NCBI GenBank assembly: GCA_023145315.1
Contig: JAGLEA010000104.1
Coordinates: 1 to 7,950 of the forward strand
Direction of reading: 5' to 3'
DNA length: 7,950 nt
Origin: Psychrilyobacter sp.
GTDB taxonomy: Bacteria; Fusobacteriota; Fusobacteriia; Fusobacteriales; Fusobacteriaceae
The position numbers and the translations under genes were made by a program. Below the pieces are notes generated by a model, which had not been told where the DNA came from, searched no databases, and saw only the letters and a list, made by a program, of their open reading frames with translations. Each line of letters begins with the position of its first letter. Positions within the stretch are counted from its first letter, which is position 1. Of the stretch, positions 1-6,956 are shown piece after piece.

Positions 1-1426
1 TAAAGAAAATTTCTACTTTATTATGATTATCCACATAATATTTTCTAATTAGTGATTTTATTTTTTCAGGATTTTTAGCTAATTCTTCTAATAATTTTAT
101 TTTTTCATCGGAAATAAGTAGTAGTGGTTTTTCATAGTAGAAAATTCCTTTAGCTATAGAACTCGTAAGATCAGCAGCTCTTTCACTAGAATATTGTGAT
201 TTAGCAAGCTCTTTTTTATAATCTCTAAGTGCAAGATCAATAATTTTTTGATCTATTCCTTTTTCTGCTACTTCTGCTATTTTAGCATCCATTACTTTTC
301 TAAATTTATTCATTTCTTTTTTATCAGCACCTTGTATCATCATATAACCACGAGGCTGTATAGTGCTGTCATTATAAAAACCAAAATTACCTGTAAATTT
401 TTCCTCTTTAAATAACTTTTTTAACGGTGAATTTTCGTAGTCAGCTAATAGTGATGTAATAAATAAAAGCTCTGGTGTAGATGTATTCTTCTCCATAAGT
501 GTAGTATAAATATACAGATTAGGAGAACCATCAAGTCCTGGATAAGTTTCATTATGAAAAATATCTTCTAATGGAGTTTCTTGAACTGCAATAACTGCTT
601 TAGGAGATCTATCATATTTAGAAAAATACTCATCTAATTTAGCAAGCTTTTTATTGATATCCAACTTACCACCTAAAACTACAACTGAGTTAGAAGGAGT
701 ATAGTATTTTGCATGTGTTTTTCGAAGTTGCTCTAAATTTAAATTAGGTATAGCACTAGGGAGTCCCCCAGAAACAAATCTATAGTTTGCTTTTTCATCA
801 GGATATACAATTAAATTCATTTTTTGACTTAAAGTACTAAAAGGGTTTGAAAATACTCCTTTCATTTCATTATATACAATACCATTGTAGATGATTTCGT
901 TAGTAGCAGGATTTCTATCGTATCTCCATCCCTCTCTATCTAAGATGTTTTGATCCTCTAAAACTAAGGGATTAAATACAGCATCTAAATAAACATCTAA
1001 TAGATTATCAAATGATTTAGGCTCAATTGCAGAGAATGGATAAAGTGTATAATCTGATCCAGTCATTGCATTAAGAAATGTAGGTATATTTTTTGTATCT
1101 AATCCAGAAAAAATTGTTTTATCAGGATATTTTTTTGAACCAGCTAATACTGAATGTTCAAAGACATGATTTACACCAGTATCATCAACGACAGGTGTTT
1201 TAAAGGCAATACCGAAAACTTTTTCCTCATTTTCATCATCAAGATAGATAACTTTAGCACCTGTCTTAATATGCTCAAAAGTATAACTAGTAGCTCCTAA
1301 ATTTTTAACCTCTTTTGTCTCGATAAGTTTAAAATGTGGTTCTGTTGCTTGTTCTTTTTCACTCGGGTTTGTATTTCCACATGAAACTAGAAATAAAAGT
1401 GAAGTAAGTAGTACTAAAATTTTCAT
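1..1426 (-). CDS. M16C (PreP-like) zinc metallopeptidase, predicted lipoprotein; 3' end beyond the window
   Basis: Only the first 475 codons are in the window; the frame is open to the left edge. Start is ATG at 1426 with AGGAGG a few bases upstream. Residues 1-16 form a short lipoprotein signal peptide (MK, hydrophobic stretch, lipobox L-V-S-C with Cys16), so the mature enzyme should be lipid-anchored outside the inner membrane. The inverted zinc motif HxxEH is present as H87-V-F-E90-H91, in the context GVNHVFEHSVLAGSKKYP, which is close to the PreP/presequence-protease signature. The third zinc ligand is probably E187 in YNEMKG, which matches the conserved NEMKG of that subfamily. Family members are about 1000 residues, with an active N-terminal half and an inactive C-terminal half, so roughly half the gene is missing here through window truncation, not decay. 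Known members degrade short unstructured peptides; clearing peptides or signal-peptide fragments in the envelope is inference. It is transcribed divergently from lepB. Confidence 0.9.
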   Translation of the reverse strand, partial: MKILVLLTSLLFLVSCGNTNPSEKEQATEPHFKLIETKEVKNLGATSYTFEHIKTGAKVIYLDDENEEKVFGIAFKTPVVDDTGVNHVFEHSVLAGSKKYPDKTIFSGLDTKNIPTFLNAMTGSDYTLYPFSAIEPKSFDNLLDVYLDAVFNPLVLEDQNILDREGWRYDRNPATNEIIYNGIVYNEMKGVFSNPFSTLSQKMNLIVYPDEKANYRFVSGGLPSAIPNLNLEQLRKTHAKYYTPSNSVVVLGGKLDINKKLAKLDEYFSKYDRSPKAVIAVQETPLEDIFHNETYPGLDGSPNLYIYTTLMEKNTSTPELLFITSLLADYENSPLKKLFKEEKFTGNFGFYNDSTIQPRGYMMIQGADKKEMNKFRKVMDAKIAEVAEKGIDQKIIDLALRDYKKELAKSQYSSERAADLTSSIAKGIFYYEKPLLLISDEKIKLLEELAKNPEKIKSLIRKYYVDNHNKVEIFF

Positions 1427-1464
1427 AAATCTCCTCCTAAAACATTATTTACTTTCTAATATTA

Positions 1465-1493
1465 ATGATACCTTAAAATTATCATAGTAGCAA
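1465..1493 (-). promoter_or_regulatory. Predicted sigma70-type promoter of the M16 peptidase gene
   Basis: On the minus strand, TTGCTA (1493-1488) and TATCAT (1470-1465) are separated by exactly 17 bases. Transcription would begin near 1458, leaving a leader of about 30 bases that holds the AGGAGG ribosome binding site. This is a match by eye; AT-rich DNA gives such matches by chance, but the spacing and position are right. Confidence 0.5.
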
Positions 1494-1613
1494 CTAAAAA
1501 AACAAAAAAAGTTTAGGAACTAAAGAAAAACTGAGAAAAGGTTAAATTAGGTAAATTATAGTCATAGGATAAATAATAAATGAAAAAAAGTAGTAGATAT
1601 GTTAATATATTTA

Positions 1614-1619
1614 TATAAT
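1614..1619 (+). promoter_or_regulatory. Predicted -10 box for the lepB operon
   Basis: A perfect TATAAT lies 28 bases before the lepB start and just before its ribosome binding site. No convincing TTGACA-like -35 is found 16-18 bases upstream (the sequence there is TAGTAG-like), so the promoter may be weak, activator-dependent, or located elsewhere in 1500-1610. The whole 5.3-kb plus-strand cluster would be read from here. Confidence 0.4.
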
Positions 1620-1646
1620 ATAAGGGATTTAGGAGGGTAAAGAAAT

Positions 1647-2573
1647 ATGGAAACAAAACAGATAATAATAAATGGAGTATTTTATATAATATTGACAACA
1701 TTATTTGCAATCTTATGGATAAAAGAAAAAAAAGTAGTAGGTCAAATAAAAATATACAGGGAAAACTTTGCCAATTGGATTATAAAAAAATTAAATATAA
1801 AATCAAAAAGAACACAAAAAGTCTTAAAGAAATCAATAAACTTTACAGAATCTATAGGATCTGCTTTAATACTAGTTTTAATAATTCAAAAATTTTATCT
1901 AGGGAATTTTTTAGTTCCAACAGGGTCTATGATACCAACAATTGTTCCAAAAGATAGATTGTTTGGGAATATGGTAATTTATAAATTTAAAGAGCCTGAT
2001 AGAGAAGATATCATAGTTTTTAAAGAACCTGTAGAAAATAAAGTATTATATACAAAGAGACTTATGGGATTACCTGGAGAAACAGTGGAAATAGAAGGGG
2101 AAAAACTAATAATAAATGGGAAGCAAATAACAGATAGAAGATACTCTAATTTAGGAGAACTAGGATATAATCAGTGGGTAGTTCCTAAAAAAGGAGATAC
2201 ACTAACTATTAAACCGAATGGAAACTATATAGAATTAGCAAAAGAGCAAAATATTGATATAAAAAAGATACAAGAGAATCTATTAGCTCAACCAGGAGCA
2301 TTATCACAAATATTACCTGATGTGACATTCTATATCAATGGAAAAAAAACAGGGATGGTATTAGATTATATCCACGATAAAGATGTATTAGAGAAACTAT
2401 TAAAGGGAGAAACTATAGAGACTACTATAACAGAGGACTACTTCTTAGCATTAGGAGATAATACTGATGGTAGTTACGATGGTCGAATGTGGGGGTTTGT
2501 TGCACTTCACAGGATAGAGGGGAAAGCTTTTGTAAGATTTTGGCCTCTAAATAGAATAGGACTTTTAAAATAA
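1647..2573 (+). CDS. lepB: Signal peptidase I
   Basis: A membrane-bound serine/lysine protease that removes signal peptides from exported proteins on the outer face of the cytoplasmic membrane. It is 308 residues long and starts at ATG with AGGAGG 10 bases upstream. Two membrane segments are seen, at about residues 6-25 and 69-89, separated by a strongly basic loop, as in Gram-negative LepB. Family boxes are in order: PTGSMIPT with nucleophile Ser94, TKRLMGLPGE with general base Lys137, and GDNTDGSYDGRMWGF at 270-284. About 130 residues separate Lys137 from the GDN box, close to the E. coli spacing and far longer than in small Gram-positive enzymes, so a large extra beta domain is present. 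One oddity is that the GDN box has Gly279 where most enzymes have Ser (SxDSR). rimI follows one base after the stop codon. Confidence 0.95.
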   Translation: METKQIIINGVFYIILTTLFAILWIKEKKVVGQIKIYRENFANWIIKKLNIKSKRTQKVLKKSINFTESIGSALILVLIIQKFYLGNFLVPTGSMIPTIVPKDRLFGNMVIYKFKEPDREDIIVFKEPVENKVLYTKRLMGLPGETVEIEGEKLIINGKQITDRRYSNLGELGYNQWVVPKKGDTLTIKPNGNYIELAKEQNIDIKKIQENLLAQPGALSQILPDVTFYINGKKTGMVLDYIHDKDVLEKLLKGETIETTITEDYFLALGDNTDGSYDGRMWGFVALHRIEGKAFVRFWPLNRIGLLK

Positions 2574-2574
2574 T

Positions 2575-3009
2575 ATGAAATATGAAATTAGAGAGATAGA
2601 AGAGTTGGAATTATTAGACCTGTATGAGATTGAAAAAAATTCTTTTTTAAATAATTATAATCTTTCAACACTGTCTTCTATGTATACAAATTCAAGATAT
2701 AAATTTTTAGGAATCTATAATAGAAAAAAGATGATAGGTTATATAATTATTTTAGATAGTATAGATATATATGAACTTATTAAAATAGCAATATCTTCTA
2801 ATTATCGTGGTAAAAAATTAGGAGAGCAACTTCTAAAATATAGTTTAGAAATTTTAGATAAAAACCTAATATTAGAAGTTAGAGAAAACAATAATACAGC
2901 TATAAAATTTTATGAAAAATTAGGATTTAAAAAAATTAATATCCGAAAAGGATATTATGAAGATACAGGGGAAGATGGAATGGTTTATCTATTTTCTAGG
3001 GAGGAATAA
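2575..3009 (+). CDS. rimI: GNAT acetyltransferase, RimI-like (ribosomal protein S18 N-alanine acetyltransferase)
   Basis: A 144-residue single-domain GNAT protein that transfers acetyl from acetyl-CoA, by family, to a protein N-terminus. Visible landmarks are the strand ELIKIAI (67-73), the acetyl-CoA pyrophosphate loop YRGKKLG (77-83), LEVREN with the likely catalytic Glu101, and NTAIKFYEKLGF with Tyr113. The ending, with R124, GYY and GED, is typical of RimI (R..YY...GEDA). The start ATG follows the lepB stop by one base and only a weak TAGGA precedes it inside lepB, so translational coupling is likely. The next in-frame Met is residue 36, which would remove the first strand of the fold. 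In many bacteria rimI sits with the tsaB/tsaD tRNA-modification genes; here it sits with lepB. Other GNAT N-acetyltransferases cannot be fully excluded. Confidence 0.82.
   Translation: MKYEIREIEELELLDLYEIEKNSFLNNYNLSTLSSMYTNSRYKFLGIYNRKKMIGYIIILDSIDIYELIKIAISSNYRGKKLGEQLLKYSLEILDKNLILEVRENNNTAIKFYEKLGFKKINIRKGYYEDTGEDGMVYLFSREE
2998..3004 (+). promoter_or_regulatory. Ribosome binding site that fixes a TTG start
   Basis: AGGGAGG overlaps the last codons of rimI and lies 9 bases before TTG at 3014. It is the only strong site near the 5' end of the following gene. The upstream in-frame ATG at 2957 has no comparable site and would force a 53-base overlap with rimI. Confidence 0.7.
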
Positions 3010-3013
3010 AAAT

Positions 3014-3457
3014 TTGGAATATAAATTTATAAAAGATGAAGAAATAATAGAATTTGTAGAAAAGAACCTGCATCTATCGTATTCTACTGAAAAAGAAGTA
3101 GGAGAATTTTTTAGAGAGTTAAAGACTATAAAAAAAATAGAATTTAAAGAATTTATAAAGGGAAAAGAATTTGAATTTAAAAATAATAAAAAACAAGACA
3201 CCTCTAAATTTTTAAAAATTATTCGTGATTATAAATATCCAATTATGAATAAATCAATGAATAAAGTAAAAGGATTAGTAAGTTCTATAAAATCAAAAAC
3301 AATAAAAGTAAGCTACCCTGAAAATTTAGAAGGGGATAGTTTTGAATTAAATATAAAAATAAAATCAGTAGATGATGTAGAAAAAATGATGCAGCATCTA
3401 GAAAAAAGAAGAGAAGAGATGAAAAACTTAATAACAGCTATAAAAAAAGGGGGATAA
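3014..3457 (+). CDS. Hypothetical protein with a ParB C-terminal-like ending; TTG start
   Basis: I do not recognise this gene with confidence. From the TTG start it encodes 147 residues, rich in Lys and Glu, with no signal peptide or membrane segment, so it should be cytosolic. The first half is predicted helical (EEIIEFVEKN, EKEVGEFFRELK). The last third reads as strand, strand, helix: TIKVSYP, then FELNIKIKS, then DDVEKMMQHLEKRREEM. That order and spacing, ending in an acidic Glu/Lys-rich helix, resembles the C-terminal dimerisation domain of chromosomal ParB proteins. No ParB nuclease-like or helix-turn-helix domain is seen, so it is not a complete ParB. A longer frame from ATG 2957 exists, but the 19 extra codons overlap rimI and lack a ribosome binding site. 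It lies 4 bases after rimI and 78 before purB, so it is probably co-transcribed. That it is a real gene is fairly sure; the ParB link is only a hint. Confidence 0.75.
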   Translation: MEYKFIKDEEIIEFVEKNLHLSYSTEKEVGEFFRELKTIKKIEFKEFIKGKEFEFKNNKKQDTSKFLKIIRDYKYPIMNKSMNKVKGLVSSIKSKTIKVSYPENLEGDSFELNIKIKSVDDVEKMMQHLEKRREEMKNLITAIKKGG

Positions 3458-3460
3458 CTC

Positions 3461-3523
3461 CTCCTAAAAGATCATAAATTCACTAGCTAAAGATTAATAA
3501 AAATAAATAAAATATATTAGGAG
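3461..3523 (+). promoter_or_regulatory. Purine-biosynthesis gene leader: possible ribosome-binding-site sequestering inverted repeat
   Basis: CTCCTAA at 3461-3467 is the exact reverse complement of TTAGGAG at 3517-3523, which contains the purB ribosome binding site. Pairing would close a loop of 49 bases and hide that site. The stem is only 7 bp and the loop is AT-rich, so it may be chance. I see no conserved purine riboswitch pattern and no terminator here. Confidence 0.2.
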
Positions 3524-3535
3524 CTGAAAAAAATC

Positions 3536-4966
3536 ATGATGAATGTTTATTCAAACCCATTAGTAGAAAGGTACGGATCAAAAGAGATGTTAGAAAACTT
3601 TTCACCAGATAAAAAATTTACAACATGGAGAAAACTTTGGATTGCTTTGGCAGAATCAGAAAAAGAACTAGGATTAAATATTACAGATGAGCAAATATCA
3701 GAGATGAAAAAATATCAAAACGATATCAACTATGATGTAGCTGCAAAGAGAGAATTAGAAGTAAGACATGATGTAATGGCACATGTACACGCTTTTGGAG
3801 TTCAAGCTCCGTCTGCTGCACCTATTATCCATTTAGGAGCAACATCTGCTTATGTAGGAGATAATACTGACCTAATTCAAATTAAAGAAGGATATGAAAT
3901 TTTAAGAAAAAAGTTTATCAATGTATTTAAAAATATGTCTGAATTTGCTTTAGAATATAAAGACCTACCAACATTGGGATTCACACATTTTCAAGCTGCA
4001 CAACTTACAACAGTAGGGAAAAGAACAACTCTATGGCTACAAAGTTTAATGTTAGATTTTGAAGAATTAGAGTTTAGAATTTCTAATATGAGATTTAGAG
4101 GAGTAAAGGGAACTACAGGAACTCAAGCTAGTTTTGAAGAACTATTTAATGGCGATTACGATAAAGTAAAAAAATTAGATGTTATGGTTTCTAAAAAATT
4201 AGGATTTGATAGAAGATTTATGGTGACAGGTCAAACATATGATAGAAAAATAGATTCAGAAACTCTAAATTTACTATCTAATATTGCTCAAACAGCTCAT
4301 AAATTAACAAATGATATTAGATTATTACAACATCTAAAAGAGTTAGAAGAACCATTTGGAAAAAAACAAATAGGATCATCTGCAATGGCATATAAAAGAA
4401 ATCCAATGAGAAGTGAAAGAGTTTCTTCATTAGCAAAATTTGTAATAGCTATGCAACAAAGTACTGCTATGACTGCTGCTACACAATGGTTTGAGAGAAC
4501 TTTAGATGATTCGGCAAATAAGAGATTATCAGTTCCACAAGCGTTTATTGCAGTAGATTCAATGTTAGTTATAATTCAAAATATATTTGATGGAATGGTA
4601 GTATATCCTAAGATGATAGAAAAAAGAATAATGTCTGAACTTCCATTTATGGCAACTGAATATATCATCATGGAAGGTGTTAAAAACGGTGGAGATAGAC
4701 AGGAGTTACACGAAAGAATAAGAGAACATTCTATGGAAGCAGGGAAGCAAGTAAAAGTAGAGGGGAAAGAGAACGATCTTATAGAAAGAATATTAGGAGA
4801 TAGTTATTTTAATATAGATAAAGATAAATTAGTAGAGTTATTAGCTCCTAAAAACTTTATAGGTTTTGCACCTCAACAAACAGTTGAGTTTATAGAAGAA
4901 GAAATCTTACCTACAATAAAAAAATATGAACATTTACTAGGGATGGAAGCTAGTTTAAGAGTTTAA
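3536..4966 (+). CDS. purB: Adenylosuccinate lyase
   Basis: Cleaves fumarate from SAICAR (giving AICAR) and from adenylosuccinate (giving AMP), so it acts twice in purine nucleotide synthesis; a cytosolic homotetramer in the family. The protein has 476 residues. Active-site landmarks are HLGATSAYVGDNTD (99-112), GFTHFQAAQ with His151, GVKGTTGTQASF, and the fumarate-lyase signature GSSAMAYKRNPMRSE (280-294) carrying the catalytic Ser in the mobile loop. The length and the GVKGTTGTQASF and YKRNPMRSE motifs match the long, human-like ADSL subgroup better than the shorter B. subtilis type. The usual Pro of SSxMPxK is Ala285, a tolerated position. Two adjacent ATGs are possible; 3536 is chosen because AGGAG (3519-3523) is 12 bases away, against 15 for 3539. 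The next gene starts two bases after the stop. Confidence 0.96.
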   Translation: MMNVYSNPLVERYGSKEMLENFSPDKKFTTWRKLWIALAESEKELGLNITDEQISEMKKYQNDINYDVAAKRELEVRHDVMAHVHAFGVQAPSAAPIIHLGATSAYVGDNTDLIQIKEGYEILRKKFINVFKNMSEFALEYKDLPTLGFTHFQAAQLTTVGKRTTLWLQSLMLDFEELEFRISNMRFRGVKGTTGTQASFEELFNGDYDKVKKLDVMVSKKLGFDRRFMVTGQTYDRKIDSETLNLLSNIAQTAHKLTNDIRLLQHLKELEEPFGKKQIGSSAMAYKRNPMRSERVSSLAKFVIAMQQSTAMTAATQWFERTLDDSANKRLSVPQAFIAVDSMLVIIQNIFDGMVVYPKMIEKRIMSELPFMATEYIIMEGVKNGGDRQELHERIREHSMEAGKQVKVEGKENDLIERILGDSYFNIDKDKLVELLAPKNFIGFAPQQTVEFIEEEILPTIKKYEHLLGMEASLRV

Positions 4967-4968
4967 TT

Positions 4969-5526
4969 ATGATAAAAGAAAAGAAAGAAAAAGATAAAAA
5001 AATAAATAAGAAAGAAAGAAAAAGAGAAGTATATCTAGTAGCCTTTGTGCTACTAGCACTATACTTTTCTCTATTTGAAACGGTAATTCCAAAGCCGTTT
5101 CCTTGGATGAAATTAGGATTAGCTAACTTAGCGACTATAATAGTTTTGGTAAAATTTGGAAAGAAGATGGCTTTTGAAGTCTTGTTTTTGAGGATACTTA
5201 TTCAAGGAATGATGATAGGAACACTATTTACACCAGGATTTTTTATAAGTTTGGTTTCTGGGATAGTTAGTACTAGTCTAATGTGTTTTCTTTATAATTT
5301 CAAAAGGCATATTAGTTTAGTAGCAATAAGTATAGCTTCGGCACTAGCTCATAATATAATTCAGCTAATAGTTGTATATTTTTTATTATTTAGAAATACG
5401 GATATAATGGGTCGCTCGGTAATAATATTTGTAATGATATTTTTGGGAGTAGGAGTTGTATCTGGTAGTATAATAGGGGTAATAGCAAGTAAATTAAATC
5501 TAAAAAAATCTATTAAATACGAGTAA
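4969..5526 (+). CDS. Gx transporter / Hpre_diP_synt_I family membrane protein
   Basis: A 185-residue integral membrane protein. A very basic N-terminus (residues 1-20, mostly Lys, Arg and Glu) precedes about six hydrophobic segments near 21-40, 49-63, 67-87, 89-109, 115-138 and 147-173. Family landmarks are SLFETVIPKPFPWMKLGLAN (34-53), GTLFTPGF (84-91) and SALAHNIIQL (124-133), typical of proteins annotated as heptaprenyl diphosphate synthase component I or as the Gx transporter family. These look like small transporter subunits; no prenyl-synthase motif is visible, so the enzyme name should not be taken literally. The substrate is unknown. In other genomes the family often sits beside a NusG-domain-II or FMN-binding protein; neither is present here. 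The start is two bases after the purB stop with no clear ribosome binding site, which suggests translational coupling. Confidence 0.85.
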   Translation: MIKEKKEKDKKINKKERKREVYLVAFVLLALYFSLFETVIPKPFPWMKLGLANLATIIVLVKFGKKMAFEVLFLRILIQGMMIGTLFTPGFFISLVSGIVSTSLMCFLYNFKRHISLVAISIASALAHNIIQLIVVYFLLFRNTDIMGRSVIIFVMIFLGVGVVSGSIIGVIASKLNLKKSIKYE

Positions 5527-5548
5527 AATAAAGTAAGGGGGAGGGATT

Positions 5549-6916
5549 ATGCAAAAAAGAAAATATTTTGGTACAGATGGAATTAGAGGGGAAGCGAATA
5601 AGGAATTAACAGTAGATATTGCTATGAGATTAGGGTTCGCACTAGCTTACTATTTAAAGAAAAAAAGACCATCAGATCAAAAACATATAGATGTAGTGAT
5701 AGGATCAGATACGAGAATATCAGGATATATGTTAAGATCAGCCCTAATGGCAGGATTGTCATCTATGGGAATAAGAATCACTTATGTAGGAGTGCTACCG
5801 ACTCCAGGTGTTGCATACCTGACACAACTGAAAAAAGCAGATGCTGGAATAATGATATCAGCTTCTCATAATCCAGCAAAAGATAATGGAATAAAAATAT
5901 TTAGAAGTAATGGTAAGAAGCTATCTGATGAGATAGAATTACAATTAGAAGCACTTATGGATAACTATGAAGTAATATCTAAAGAATGTATGGCTGGAGA
6001 TGAAGTAGGAAAAGTAATTATGGAAGATGACAACTACTTTTTATACAGAGATTATTTATTATCAACTGTTAAAGGTGATTTCTCAGGAATGAAAATAGTT
6101 TTAGATGCTGCTAATGGCGCTGCTTTTAAGATTGCTAGAGAAACTTTTTCTAGATTAGGTGCTAATATAGTTTCTATAAATGATCTACCTAACGGAACTA
6201 ATATAAATGTAAAATGTGGCTCAACTCATCCAGAAATATTAGCTAAAGTAGTTATGGGGTATGAAGCAGACCTTGGACTAGCTTACGATGGAGATGCCGA
6301 CAGATTAATAGCTGTAGATAAAAATGGTAATATTATAGACGGAGATAAAATTATAGCTGTTTTAGCAGTAGATTTGAAAGAAAAAGGAAAATTAGCAGAC
6401 AATAAAGTAGTAACAACTGTTATGAGTAATATGGGATTTGAGAAATATTTAGAAGAGAAAGGAATAGGATTAATCAGAGCTAATGTAGGAGATAGATATG
6501 TTATTGCTGGGATGCATGAGAATAATTTAAATTTAGGTGGTGAACAATCAGGGCATATAATAATGTCTGACTACAACACTACAGGAGATGGAGTTTTGGT
6601 TTCTTTAAAATTAGTAGAAGCGCTTCGTGACTGTGGAAAAACTATAGATGAATTAGTATCGGAAATAAAAGATTGGCCTCAAATTTTAATAAATATAAGA
6701 GTTCATAGAGATAAAAAAGATACATGGAATCAAAATGAAGCAATAAATGAAATAATAGCTCTCAAAGAAAAAGAGATGAATGGACTAGGGAGAGTATTGG
6801 TAAGAACATCAGGAACGGAACCATTAGTAAGGGTAATGGTAGAAGGGGTAGATAAAACTCAAGTTCATGCTGTAGCAGAAGAGATAGCAGAAGTAGTGAA
6901 AAAAGAATTAGTATAA
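5549..6916 (+). CDS. glmM: Phosphoglucosamine mutase
   Basis: Interconverts glucosamine-6-phosphate and glucosamine-1-phosphate, the step before UDP-GlcNAc in peptidoglycan and LPS precursor synthesis; cytosolic. It is 455 residues (E. coli GlmM is 445) and complete. Alpha-D-phosphohexomutase motifs are in order: FGTDGIRG (7-14), the active-site loop ISASHNP with phospho-acceptor Ser106, the magnesium loop DGDADR (247-252), the sugar-binding loop GGEQSGH (330-336), and the phosphate-binding loop RTSGTEPLVR (419-428). The GEQSGH form and the overall length favour GlmM over phosphomannomutase or phosphoglucomutase. A very G-rich ribosome binding site (GGGGGAGGG at 5537-5545) ends 3 bases before the ATG, an unusually short gap. 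It is the last gene of the cluster and a strong hairpin follows directly. Confidence 0.96.
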   Translation: MQKRKYFGTDGIRGEANKELTVDIAMRLGFALAYYLKKKRPSDQKHIDVVIGSDTRISGYMLRSALMAGLSSMGIRITYVGVLPTPGVAYLTQLKKADAGIMISASHNPAKDNGIKIFRSNGKKLSDEIELQLEALMDNYEVISKECMAGDEVGKVIMEDDNYFLYRDYLLSTVKGDFSGMKIVLDAANGAAFKIARETFSRLGANIVSINDLPNGTNINVKCGSTHPEILAKVVMGYEADLGLAYDGDADRLIAVDKNGNIIDGDKIIAVLAVDLKEKGKLADNKVVTTVMSNMGFEKYLEEKGIGLIRANVGDRYVIAGMHENNLNLGGEQSGHIIMSDYNTTGDGVLVSLKLVEALRDCGKTIDELVSEIKDWPQILINIRVHRDKKDTWNQNEAINEIIALKEKEMNGLGRVLVRTSGTEPLVRVMVEGVDKTQVHAVAEEIAEVVKKELV

Positions 6917-6919
6917 ATT

Positions 6920-6951
6920 AAAAAGCTTGAAGCACTAGCTTCAAGCTTTTT
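6920..6951. terminator. Bidirectional intrinsic terminator between glmM and the convergent lipoprotein gene
   Basis: A perfect 14-bp inverted repeat, AAAAAGCTTGAAGC (6920-6933) and GCTTCAAGCTTTTT (6938-6951), flanks the 4-base loop ACTA. The 9-bp core GCTTGAAGC is bordered by five A on one side and five T on the other, so the transcript ends in a U tract whichever strand is read. It begins 3 bases after the glmM stop and lies 5 bases beyond the stop of the minus-strand gene, so it should serve both. Confidence 0.9.
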
Positions 6952-6956
6952 ATGTG

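Noticed and set aside
1427..1646. Search of the divergent intergenic region for a small RNA, riboswitch or operator
   Set aside because: Apart from promoter-like boxes it is A-rich, with no strong hairpin or clear palindrome; nothing further can be supported.
1513..1710. Minus-strand frame of 65 codons, Leu/Tyr/Phe-rich and membrane-like
   Set aside because: It runs antisense across the lepB promoter and first codons, and its composition (L, Y, F, I) is what AT-rich DNA gives when read backwards. No ribosome binding site supports it.
1715..1957. Plus-strand 80-codon frame inside lepB
   Set aside because: Lies wholly within lepB in another frame and has the Lys/Asn/Ser-rich composition of a frame-shifted shadow.
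2989..3201. Minus-strand 70-codon frame across the rimI/unknown gene junction
   Set aside because: Antisense to two better-supported genes, Phe/Ser-rich shadow composition, no start signals.
3458..3467. Perfect AGGAGGAG-type ribosome binding site on the minus strand
   Set aside because: No minus-strand start codon with an open frame follows at a usable distance; better explained as chance, or as the left arm of the weak inverted repeat ahead of purB.
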